This document shows positions 51,134-61,659 of a stretch of 64,000 bases of DNA, piece by piece. This DNA is from Bolinopsis microptera (Eukaryota > Ctenophora > Tentaculata > Lobata > Bolinopsidae). The first letter of the stretch is position 1, and every line of letters starts with the position of its first letter. The stretch lies in NCBI RefSeq assembly GCF_026151205.1, contig NC_087073.1, positions 20,736,837-20,800,836 of the forward strand, read 5' to 3'. Both the position numbers and the translations under genes were made by a program. The notes below the pieces were generated by a model. It worked only from the letters and a program-made list of their open reading frames with translations, had not been told where the DNA came from and did no database searches.

Positions 51134-53380
51134 ATGAGGGAGAGACGATTCGGAACTGTTCTATTGCTCACATTATTCACCACCACCCAACTCACCGTGA
51201 TAACCACCCAGTTGAGAGACCTATCAGATAATGAAGAGGATCTTGACTCGAAAGCTGCAGATAAGGATTTTTTAGAAAAAGAAAATTTACCTGATCATTG
51301 TTTTGGGCAGACAATGTTTAATTTAAATCCTCTGAATCCTGACTTCCTAGAAATCACAGACGATCGTGTCAAGGGTGACAATCTAATTTGTGATTTCAAT
51401 TTTGATTTTATCTATTTTAAAACAAGAGATTCGGCAGAATTTTCAGATTCTAGAGTACCGCCTGCTTTTCGAGACAAGGACGCTTGGTTCAAATGCAAGC
51501 TACAGGACACCTCCCAGATCTGTGACGGATATTCCCAATGCTTAACCGACGAATGCAATTGTCTTGATAACAAATCGCCTGTTTTCTACTGTGCAGACGG
51601 TTCGGGCTGTGTCGCAATGGATAATCTCTGTAACAAAATTCAGGATTGTACTGATGGTTCTGATGAGTGCTTCTGTGCCGGTTACTTTGTACTTTCTTCT
51701 GTTTCAGGAACCGCTGGCAAGATCTGCGTTCCAGAAGATGAGTATTGCCAGGATAGTGCTTACCGTTCATCCAAGTACTCCATTGAGATAGGTAATCCCA
51801 GTTTATGTGCTGCTGAAAAGCAAGCTTTTGCTGAGCAGTTAAGCCCTCTTCATACATGTTTACAAATGTATTCAGTCCATCTACATCATCTAACGATTGC
51901 GGAATTTTGCCGACTCAACTGCAGACACGTCGACGGATTTGAAGACGGCTGGGCGAAGTACTGTGACCATATCTGGACAGGATATCCTGTACCTATGGTG
52001 TTTCGCTGCAACCTAAGCGATTACACGGAAACTTATTCCCTGCACTACCTATGTGACGGAGAGGTTCAATGCGGCAACCAAGCGGATGAGATTGGGTGTC
52101 CAGGACGGTTTTATTGCAGTCCTAACACGACAATTGAGTGGGTGGAAGAGAGACAGGTTTGTGATAACGTGAAGGATTGTATCAATGGAGCTGATGAATG
52201 TGGAACATGCCAGTTTTCAAAGCTGTCTTCCTCTGATTTTCTGATCAAATCGAGGGTGGTCCTCGCTGCAACGATCACCATGGGTATCTTGATAGTGAAA
52301 ATGAACATGGAAGAAGGCTACAAGTGTTGGAATATGAAGTGCAACTCTAAAGTAAAACAGGTTGACAACGTGTTTTTGATGCAAATTTTCTTCCATGATA
52401 CCCTCATGGGAATATATTTGTTTTGTATAGTAATAGCCGCTTTCGTCCTCGATCGTAAAGGCGAGTACTGTCAGCTGGAAGAAGGGTGGAGAGCCAGCCC
52501 ATTCTGTGCTATTCTTGGAGTCCTATTTTCCTTCTCGTCTCACGGCTCACTTATGTTGATAGCTTCTATAAGCATCACCAGGTTCTTGTCATGCCACAGC
52601 ATAGTGGTTGATATTAGAACGAGAGCTATCGTCATATGGGTCACATTTCTGAACATGCTCAATTTTCTACACTCGGTTCTTCCTTTGATGCCAGTCTCGG
52701 CAATTAAAGATATTTTCAGAACGAAAATATTCTTTAGTCACTTGGATGAAAATCCTTTCTTCGGCACAAATCCCATTAACCGGTCTCGTCTTGCTATGTT
52801 ACACAAGGGAATGCTCCACAGAGATGATGATGATATATATAGAATGATCAGCGACCTGAGTAATGTCACATCAGATAGGGAGATCTTTGATGTCACGGAG
52901 ATTAGCTACTACGGGAATACAGGCTTTTGTGTCCATAACATATTTAAATCACAGGAATCCTACCAGATCTACATAATCCTCTACTGCACAAGTATTGTGG
53001 TCCTACTTTGTATTGTCATCACCGCATACATTAAGATCATCCTAAAACAGAGGAAATCAAATGAGGCGGTAGCTCAAAAGGGTAAGGAAGGGCAAAACTC
53101 CGTCCGAGTCCAGCTAACTTTAAAGGTGGCTCTGATGGTGGGATCACAGCTTATCTGCTGGACTCCCTTCATTCTCACCGTCCTGTATTTCCAATACATC
53201 TCCAAGGAGCCAGCTTCTACGACGGTATTTGAGATCTTTGCACTCGTGGTGATCCCGATTAACAGCTTCCTGAATCCTGTGTTCCACAGTGAGCTCTACA
53301 AGACAGCATCGCTAGCAGTCTGGAAGAAGTGGAGACAGTTTGTAAATTGCGTAACACCCATGGAAGGACAAGGTACCTAA
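51134..53380 (+). CDS. LDLa-containing rhodopsin-family G-protein-coupled receptor
   Basis: Single-exon frame. I choose the ATG at 51134 over 51011 because it gives a signal peptide (RRFGTVLLLTLFTTTQL) and 51011 lies inside a duplicated upstream segment. The product is 748 residues. The ectodomain carries about four LDLa-like modules, with CNKIQDCTDGSDEC the clearest and CDGEVQCGNQADEIGC and CDNVKDCINGADEC following. From about residue 374 come seven helices. Helix 3 ends SISITRF, so the usual Glu/Asp of (E/D)RY is Thr. Helix 6 has CWTP and helix 7 has NSFLNPVF (NPxxF instead of NPxxY). This architecture resembles relaxin-receptor and GRL101-type receptors but lacks leucine-rich repeats. The ligand is unknown. 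Confidence 0.9.
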   Translation: MRERRFGTVLLLTLFTTTQLTVITTQLRDLSDNEEDLDSKAADKDFLEKENLPDHCFGQTMFNLNPLNPDFLEITDDRVKGDNLICDFNFDFIYFKTRDSAEFSDSRVPPAFRDKDAWFKCKLQDTSQICDGYSQCLTDECNCLDNKSPVFYCADGSGCVAMDNLCNKIQDCTDGSDECFCAGYFVLSSVSGTAGKICVPEDEYCQDSAYRSSKYSIEIGNPSLCAAEKQAFAEQLSPLHTCLQMYSVHLHHLTIAEFCRLNCRHVDGFEDGWAKYCDHIWTGYPVPMVFRCNLSDYTETYSLHYLCDGEVQCGNQADEIGCPGRFYCSPNTTIEWVEERQVCDNVKDCINGADECGTCQFSKLSSSDFLIKSRVVLAATITMGILIVKMNMEEGYKCWNMKCNSKVKQVDNVFLMQIFFHDTLMGIYLFCIVIAAFVLDRKGEYCQLEEGWRASPFCAILGVLFSFSSHGSLMLIASISITRFLSCHSIVVDIRTRAIVIWVTFLNMLNFLHSVLPLMPVSAIKDIFRTKIFFSHLDENPFFGTNPINRSRLAMLHKGMLHRDDDDIYRMISDLSNVTSDREIFDVTEISYYGNTGFCVHNIFKSQESYQIYIILYCTSIVVLLCIVITAYIKIILKQRKSNEAVAQKGKEGQNSVRVQLTLKVALMVGSQLICWTPFILTVLYFQYISKEPASTTVFEIFALVVIPINSFLNPVFHSELYKTASLAVWKKWRQFVNCVTPMEGQGT

Positions 53381-53647
53381 CAAAACGCAACATCTTTTGG
53401 AGCTTGTTTTTTGGAAAGCCCTCAGGTCGAGATATTAAGCTGAGGGAAGGACTAGATCTGGACAGTTATAAATCAGATGAGGAAAAACATAATATAATCT
53501 GACACAAAATAGAAAAAGGACAAAAAAGTTCTGAGGATAAATAGACCCAAGACTCCAAATATGTCACCTTTGGTCCCACATCCAGAAAGTTTTGAATTTC
53601 CTCACAGATGCAGATTAATGTTCCCACTAAAAATTTTCTTGCACCCT

Positions 53648-53653
53648 AATAAA
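53648..53653 (+). terminator. Candidate polyadenylation signal of the receptor gene
   Basis: AATAAA lies 268 bases after the stop codon. Confidence 0.5.
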
Positions 53654-53862
53654 GTCAGGTCTTTTGAAAATTTCCTTGTTGACACAAAATTGCCTCCAAA
53701 ATTCAAAATTTCTCGCATATTATCTGCCAAGCTGCCGGCAGCTGCCGTTTTTCTGGATGTGGGCTCTTGTTAACTTGAGATTTTAAACAAACCTTTGGCC
53801 TGGGACATTGGGCCTTTTTTTTTTGTTTGGTCACTGCACTAGTAACTATTAGTGATATTTTA

Positions 53863-54301
53863 TTTTATCTTATCTTATCTTATCTTATCTTATCTTATCT
53901 TATGAGGATTCGTTGCGACGCAACAAGGCCATCGAATGAGTCGACCACCTTTGTTATTTTACTTCGGCATTACCTGCATTACAATGTAAACCAGCACTTT
54001 CAAGGAAGAGCTTTACAAGAAGCCGAAGGATCGTTCCTAAGGCCAGCAACGGTTAAGGCACTATGCCACACTTTCTTCGCCCGAGGCTTCGCTGTGTTGA
54101 TCAAGCACAGCTCCTCATTTAACCCTCACACCCGATTTCTCGAGCATTCGGCTGAGTGAACCGTGGGGCTACATAGACCACTCGGGATCCTTAGCAGAGC
54201 GTCAACGACGCTCACCCCACGACTAGGCAGGCAGTGGGATTCGAACTCGCAATCTTACGATTACAAATCCGATGATCAACCAACTACGCTACCTGGCTAC
54301 C
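53863..54301 (-). mobile_element. tRNA-derived SINE
   Basis: Read on the minus strand, it begins GGTAGCCAGGTAGCGTAGTTGG (A box) and has GCGAGTTCGAATCCC (B box) about 50 bases on. A tRNA-unrelated body follows, with a tail of GATAA repeats (TTATC on the plus strand, 53863-53902). The tRNA-like head has a loop TTTGTAA, suggesting a Thr(UGU)-type ancestor, though this is uncertain. Confidence 0.85.
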
Positions 54302-54987
54302 TTTTAGCTGAATTAGTTTGGGTGAACTTTCATTATTAACGTAGTGGAGGGTTGAGGTGGCATCAAATAATAAACTCTGGTTACTCTCAAACTCTCCGAT
54401 AAGCATTGACTTTCACCACTTTTGCTGATTAAGATAATTGGAATGAATACTGTTATATAATTTCGCTGCATAATTATAAGGTTTAGAACATTGAATCACC
54501 ATATTTTGTATTCTTTGATTGTGCTGTGCCATACAAAATAATTAATTGTTAAATGGAGTCGATTGTATTATTTTTCCCTAAAGATACGAAATAAATTCAC
54601 GTCGTCCTACACCGGAATTTCGTGCTCATCATTTCGAAAATTCGTTGTAACCGTATTGAAAAACTGTGATGATATATTGTTAACATTTACTAGATCGGCT
54701 GATGATCTGATTAAAACGGATTTAAAATCCAAACAATGTTTAGACTAAATAGAAGTGAGATAACAAAAAGACTAAAATACGCTACAGGGTTTAATAGTAA
54801 GTACATACTGAACAGCATGGCATCTCCCCAATCAAATATGGAAAAGGTCGAGAGAGAAATTACGTCGTTGATTCTGCAATGTAAATGGTCACTGATCCCT
54901 AGCTTTTTACTGTTATTGGGCAGAGTTAGACAGTCTATTATTACTCACCAAGGCGACAATGTTCAGTTAAGATATCTGTGCGCTCCT
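54302..54987. other. No gene recognised
   Basis: AT-rich sequence between the SINE and the next MITE. No exon identified. Confidence 0.45.
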
Positions 54988-55277
54988 ACTAAATCGCTCG
55001 CCCAAATTTTAAGAAAATTCTTGTGAAAAGGCCCTTTGGGCATGAAAGTGATCTGATTCAGTGTATTTTTGGACGCTGATTCCGAATCACCCCCCATGAC
55101 GTAGGGTTAAAATGCTTCCCTGGAGAGTTATGGGCAAAAAACCGTTTTGGTCACGTGACAGGCTAGTAAAATGCGAATTCGATTGTTTAGGGCCCGGGTT
55201 AGGGTTAGGGTTGTGGTAAGGGTTATGGTTAGCTAAAAACCAAAGTCACGTGAAATTTTTGGGCGAGCGAATTAGTA
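54988..55277. mobile_element. MITE with ACTAAATCGCTCGCCC TIRs and TTAGGG core (inverted copy)
   Basis: The ends ACTAAATCGCTCGCCC and GGGCGAGCGAATTAGT are inverted. The interior includes CCATGACGTAGGGTTAAAAT, CTTCCCTGGAGAGTTATGGG, GGTCACGTGAC, GGGTTAGGGTTAGGGTTGTG and CACGTGAAATTTTTGGGC. It is the best-preserved of the copies. Confidence 0.85.
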
Positions 55278-55458
55278 AGAGCCACCAAGTGCTGGTTATT
55301 ATTCGAACTCATTAGATGTTTACAAGTAAGAAGTAAACAAATTATCAATTATTAAATGGTAGGTTTAGATAACCACAAGATTTGCTTAACTCCAATTTCC
55401 TCCAACCTTGACTGATCTTGCTCATTCCAGATGTCGTATGTATTACCATCGACAGCTT

Positions 55459-56061
55459 TTATTTCTCAGCTGTACAATAGGCGGCAGATCCACCATATTC
55501 TGCTTCCGATTGGTAGTCATCAATCTGACTTGCTAACGCTTTAGCTGCTATGTTGTTATATGATATTCCTGAAAATATTGATTAGCGATCATTTCAAAAG
55601 TCTTTATAAATATATAGTTGAACAGTCATTTTGAAATGTATATTCGATGATTCCCACGTTGAACTTGAAATGATTTTAATATAAAATAGATCTATCATAA
55701 TTAAAGAACACAGCGTAAAGACTATGAAACAATAACCATACCTTTATCATCAGCGCCATAAACCTCGACTTCTCTGAGCTGCAAATACGAAACGCTCCCA
55801 TTGATATATGATAAGTATCTCCCGACCAAACATATCAATATCTCTAAAAGTGATAGGATCAGTGAACTCTAGATACGCAGCTATCCCAACTACTACTACT
55901 ACTAGAACATGATCGATATGAACTCTAACTCCCTCAATTCGGCTCATAAACTCGTCTTGTCTGTTGAACAGTCTGATTGCTGATATGTATAGGGTTGTTT
56001 TGAAGGTCAATCTCCATCAAGCTTCAGGCCCAGCTGTGTGGACGTCATCGCTATAGAATTC
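55459..56061 (-). pseudogene. F-type lectin (fucolectin) domain, decayed
   Basis: Two minus-strand exons, 56061-55742 and 55568-55459. The first encodes FYSDDVHTAGPEA, then a TGA (56017-56019) exactly where the family has WW, then WRL...LYISAIRLFNRQDE and RIEGVRVHID, typical of the fucolectin core. A GTA microsatellite inserts a Val run, and near 55805 the frame changes before the conserved end SVSYLQLREVEVYG. The second exon encodes a 36-residue tail to a TAA. Known F-type lectins bind fucose and act in invertebrate immunity. The premature stop, microsatellite expansion and frameshift suggest loss of function. Confidence 0.7.
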
Positions 56062-56339
56062 CTGGGGGAGGCGACTGTTACGTGTTAGTGCTGAATTAGC
56101 CCATATATTAACACACGTCTCGAATTTAGTGTTTTTCGAGGATCAAAGTTGATCGAACTTAAAATTATTCCAGTTGAGTTAATTGGAAACATAATAGTCT
56201 GATCACACAATATTACTTATATCAATATGGACACGTTCATTGAAGTTTGAGGATATCGGTAAATATTAGTGACCCTACTGATATAAAATTTGTCATACTA
56301 TGAAACTATATAAGCCCTCTATGCCTAGGATATTCGTTT

Positions 56340-57770
56340 CATCCTCTAGATAAACTTTGTCGCATAACGATATCTTTATCAGACGATAAGATATCGCTTA
56401 AATGCGGCCGGCAGTGAGTTGTAAACTTTGTCACACTATAAAAACATACAGAGTTTATATGGACCCCTTGTTGCCGTGTATGACCAAATTTTCGAATTTC
56501 CAATTTATAGGATAGTTGCATATGATTATGACTATTATCTACATATTTAGCGACTTTTTTCGTTAAATGGTAGCACATTACATGTAAACTCCATCACACA
56601 TTTAAGAAATTTATATGAGGGATGTTTATGACATCCTGACAAGAAATGCCGAATAGTCTAGCATTATTTTGTGAGCTGAATGTGTTTGGAATTGTTCACA
56701 TATTTCATTGTTATAGGCAAATACAAATACAGAAGGCAGAAATAGGTAAACTTTGTCACATACATTTGTATGATATCTCAACAGGTATGAAATTGAGTAA
56801 ATATTAGTATACCAACTATAAACACCCTATATTACGTACTATGGATCAATTAACAATATTTCAACCACACACCGGTCATATAAATTATTATATGGCAGTG
56901 ATATGTTAACATTGGCAAAATTTCAACACCTGAACATGGTAAAAATTTGTAAATTTCGTCACAAAAAAATATGATAACTTTATTTGCTATTTGTTGGCAA
57001 AGTAACTAGTTTATCGACATAGGTATGGTGATAAAGTAACATTATATCCTAATCGAGGTATGATTCTTCAAAATAGGGGGCAAGAAATGTAAATTTCGTC
57101 ACATCAGCCATTGCATTAGTTAGATAGATTTTCTTTCGTCACATACGTCATTTAAAAATGTAGATTTCATGCCAATAGTCCTTATTATAGTCGGAATGGA
57201 TTTATACAAGAAATGTAGAAACCCATGCCAATTTTTCATCACATTGAAATTATACTGTTGGGGCAGGAAAAGTTAATTTTGTCACATTTCAGTAACTTAG
57301 TAAAATTAAACTCAGCATTGTTAAACTTGAGTTCTAATTTGCTGAACAATAACCAACCAATAACTCCAGGAAGAAAATTGAATTCTAACCGAGGTATGGT
57401 TCTTCAAAATAGGGCCAAGAAATGTAAATTTCGTCACATACATACCACATACGTCATTTTAAAATTTAGATAGATTTTCTTTCATATCAATAGTCCTTAT
57501 TATAGTTGGAATGGATTTATACAAGAAATGTAGAAACCCATGCCAATTTTTCGTCACATTGAAATTATACTGTTGGGGCAGAAAAAGTGAATTTTGTCAC
57601 ATTTCAGTAACTTAGTCAATTAAACTCAGCATTGTTAAACTTGAGATCTAATTTGCTGAACAATAACCAACCAATAATTCCTGGAAGAACATTGAATTCT
57701 AACCGAGGTATGGTTCTTTAAAATAGGGTCAAGAAATGTAAATTTCGTCACATAAACGTACGTCATTGTA
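56340..57770. repeat. Degenerate array of AAnTTYGTCACA motifs
   Basis: The motif (for example AAATTTCGTCACAT or AACTTTGTCACAC) recurs about 13 times, often 40-200 bp apart. Within it, a longer unit of about 315-336 bp starts AACCGAGGTATGGTTCTTC-like at 57051, 57387 and 57701. These units are two nearly full tandem copies and a partial third. Confidence 0.85.
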
Positions 57771-58125
57771 AAATTGAGATGCAATTTCTTTCACGTGAAC
57801 AGTCCTAATTACAGTCTGAAATGATTAATACATGAGAGGAAATATAAAAAACTGCCCTGGCCCTATACTTGAATCAACTGTATCCGTGTATCGTCCTTAT
57901 ATAGAGTTTTCCCGTAAAATTTAACCTATTTATGATGTCTTATCATTTTGTGACGATGTTTACATCAACTGCCCTATAATACTTGTATCATAATTGTTAG
58001 ATTGACCTAATCTACTATATTTTAGACCAAAAATCCTAATTGTGACATTTTTTACATTATAGTGCCTAAAAGCAATACATTTTATTTCTGAGCAGTGCAT
58101 ATAATGGGAGTATGGGTCACGGGCC

Positions 58126-58159
<34 letters not shown>

Positions 58160-59637
58160 TTACAAGTTACAAGGGGACTGCTTCTAAGATTAGGCTGCAT
58201 CTTTTGTCGTGTAGCGCAGTACCAGCTAGTATAGCACATGAAATAAGAAGAAAGACATCATATTCATGACAATGAAATTTCAATCGTGGAAGTCGGGAGT
58301 TTCCAATAAATAAAACGTCGGATCTAAAAATCGTTACATCGCGCCTGTGAAAATAAGTTTGAAAATTTTTTGAATCGTACACTGAGGTATCATACGTACT
58401 TTTCAAAATAAAGTACAAGTACGTACTTTTCGCCCGGTATCATACATACTTCTCATCTTAGCCCCCCCCCCCCCCCCCCCCCCCCTTAACTGGGGTCTAG
58501 GAGTCTCCAGACTATGATTTGTGGATATACTTTAAACCAATCCAATCTCACCATGATATCAAGAGGACACACTTTCTACCAGTTGTTTTTACCGAACAGC
58601 GTACGTACGGATTAGGACCTGTTTATTAAGATTGAATTACTTTAGCTGATATCGTGTACTAAACAATGTGAATGATTGTGGACGAAAGTCATCGCATCGG
58701 CCGGCGGGTTGTTTAGCTCGCTGATATGTTAGGGGGGACGATTTAGCGTGTCCAGTGGGCCAGGAATTGGGCTGAGATAAACAGGTATTTAGTGAAGTAC
58801 ATGTCACTTTTCAGTTTGTTTACGGGGAACAGGGTGAGGGAGGTTCTCATGGGAGATTGCAGTGGTTATTATATACACAACCCCCCCCCCCCCCCGACAT
58901 ACACTAAACAATTATACGAGGTCTTCGTCTTGTATCAGAAATTAAAATAATACTTTAATTTTCACAAAAGTAGTTATATTTAACAAAAATGTGCTCAAAA
59001 CATTCATTTTGCAAAACATGTACAGTAGACTGCTGTAGGAGGAAAATGTATTATTGAAGTCATAAACTCGCTCTTAATCATAATCAGCCCTAGTTATTGA
59101 GACTTGATGGATGGTATTCAGGAATCGAGAGACCATTCCGGCATTCCAGAGAATAAGATTGTAGTAACAGTTAGAACTAGTTACGAAATCACAATGTTAA
59201 TAAATTATTATATTGCAATCAGAAATTTGTCCGTGAAATATAAAGAATTTTAAATCATCAATATTCATTCGTTAATAAGCTATGCCTACAGTAAAAAAAT
59301 CTGTCCTTATTTCCTACAGCATTCTACTGAAGAATTCCTATGCTTTAAAATTATCATCACTCATAGCAGTGCCCGGTACTTCATCATTTTGACCGTATAT
59401 GGTGGTCAAATTCCGACACCATTGCTCCAGCAAATCGCATTTCTTTAAAAAGCAACGGCTCACTCTCAGTCCCCCTCTCTCTCTCTTCTACGTCACAAAG
59501 TGTAGTACAGCAATTTAATACAGACTTGTAACAGATAAATCTTGACATTATCTTCGGCAGTACCCAATCATATTTTCTAGTGCAAGCTGGACCATTCACA
59601 GATGTGATTTCAAAACGTGGAAATAAATATTACACTT
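57771..59637. other. No gene; poly-C runs
   Basis: Contains C runs at 58129-58158 (30), 58462-58485 (24) and 58881-58895 (15). The sequence GTACGTACTTTT is repeated beside the second. No exon seen. Confidence 0.5.
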
Positions 59638-61659
59638 TTACAATATTACACAACACTTTCTAGATTTTTTGTTCTCCCCAGCAGCAGTTCCGTTTTGGTC
59701 GGTGTTGGGAGGATCGTCCTGACCTCCGCTCAACGAACCAGCGTGGGTTGCCATGGAGTTCTCCGGTACTGAACTGGCGTCCGTCTGAGAGGGAGCGGCA
59801 CTTTTTCCGGCATCTCCGTTGGGATCCGTCCAGGTGGTGTCTATTGATTTCTTCTCCTGAAATAGGGAACAATTTTTAACGTGAGTTGTCTAGGATGAGA
59901 TTAGAATCAACATGACCAACCAGTTCTTGTTGTTATTTTCAGCTAAATTAGAGACCTTATTGGACATGACTTTGAGGTAAAATAGAGACAAACCTTGGGA
60001 GAGGCAGGCACAGTAACGAGACAAGAGTTGGTGACGTACAAGAGTTGGTGACGTCACCGGAGGATTGGACAGAGTTGGTTAATGTGTCCTCTTCCGCTGA
60101 GCTCTGCTTACTTACCGACGCTGCGGATGTTAAATCATTAAACAATCAATAACTTAAACTTGTCATATTACGCAATTAATAATTTTATCGAACAATGTAA
60201 GAAGGGAAGAGCACTTACATCCGGCTTTCTTTCTGTTTTTGTAAGCTGTCTTGTTGTTGGAGGGTTTGGGTGAGTAGCGGGGGTTGCTTTCTTCCATGTT
60301 GTCTCTGAAGGAGTAGTACCGCTTTACATGCCCCGTGGCTCGTGGAACGTTGTTGTGCACTAACGATGTGGACCTGAGATTTGTTTGAAAATTTAAAATG
60401 ACAAATCACATAAAATTGTATAAAAGCTGCACTGGTTCAAACCATCCATTGACTGAACAATGAACACTCCATCTTATTATCATAGTTACGATTAGAAATT
60501 TATGGATGACAAACATAGGATCTTTACGTCTATTTTAATATGTGGTCGGGGCTTGGTCGACTTGTATGTGGTAAGTTAAAAACATCCTTTCCATAAATCT
60601 GAAATTCAGACTCCCTATTCATATGGTACATTTTACAGTCTGACAGACATTTGCTTGACTGCACAATTGAGATCCCAGTAACATTTTACTGGAGACAAAT
60701 TATAACGTTAAAGAGCGTAACTTTTAAATGGAGAAGTCGAGTGCCTCCCTTTAATGACAGCTGTCACCATTGAAGTGAGTATCATATCTAGAGGTATGAC
60801 TCCACATTGCATTATTGTTGGAGTTTTATCGATGCCTTCATGTCCAGCAGTGTTAAAGGCTGTCAAGATCGATGTGTCAAAGTAACTTTTTCTGTACAGG
60901 CGCCAAGACTCTAGTTCTAGATTATACGCTGCAAAACTTCGGAATGCAAGGTATTTCTGTAGATCTAGAGCATATATATATATAGGTACCTTGACTTTTC
61001 GATCGATTGGTTTTAACTTTGAAAGAAGTAAAATCCGAGTAATCGGATAGTGTTTAAAACATAAATTACTAACATTGAAAGCAATACCGCTCTTTATATT
61101 GCCTACCTGAGCAAAAGAAAAAGCAAGTCCAGCTAGAATAAAACACGGCAATTAAGCTTTTTCCTGCACCCTTGCCCAGCCATAACTTGGCTAATTAATA
61201 TGCAAGGACGGAATCGCTCCATGCAGCAAATCAAAGGGCCCTTCGATAATTTGAAATGCAGCCATGGCATAACACATGACATGTGAAAACATGACACTTT
61301 CTCGCAAACTTCAGCGAGTCATCAGGCTAGACAACTAACAACCGACAAAAACTAAAAAGAAATATTTAACTTTATTACTAACAACGTACCACTACCACGA
61401 ATACTTGGAGTTGGATAGTAGACCGTCAAAGTTTTCTGAAATAACCCCGCTCACATAAAACAAGGATCTGCACAGTAAACAAGTAAAAGGTACCTGGAGA
61501 GAGGCTGGTGCTGGGCAGCGGAGGTGACAGAGGAGGCTCCTTTGAAGTCCTGCTCGTTCGAGCTGACCAGGTCATCAAAACTCTTCTCCTTCCTCATGTT
61601 GGAGGACTTGTTAACACACACAACACTGTCCTGAGGTTTTGTAATTGTAATGTTTTGCA
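59638..61659 (-). CDS. Unrecognised protein with C-terminal CaaX box, frame broken by a 17-bp duplication
   Basis: Exons on the minus strand: 61659-61494, 60373-60219, 60120-59994 and 59856-59638, with upstream exons unseen. The encoded part is polar and probably disordered, with a few conserved-looking stretches (MRKEKSFDDLVSS, HVKRYYSFRDNMEES). It ends NKKSRKCCVIL: a polybasic stretch followed by the CaaX box CVIL, whose final Leu favours geranylgeranylation, so the product is probably membrane-attached. Exon 3 carries a 17-bp tandem duplication (60021-60054). With it the phase into the last exon is wrong; with one copy all junctions agree. I do not recognise the family. Confidence 0.65.
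60021..60054. repeat. 17-bp tandem duplication inside a coding exon
   Basis: Two exact copies of ACAAGAGTTGGTGACGT. The length is not a multiple of three, so it shifts the reading frame of the CaaX gene. Confidence 0.97.

Noticed and set aside
55175-55235. TTAGGG units read as chromosome-end telomere
   Set aside because: Only a few degenerate units inside a TIR-bounded MITE, in the middle of the window.
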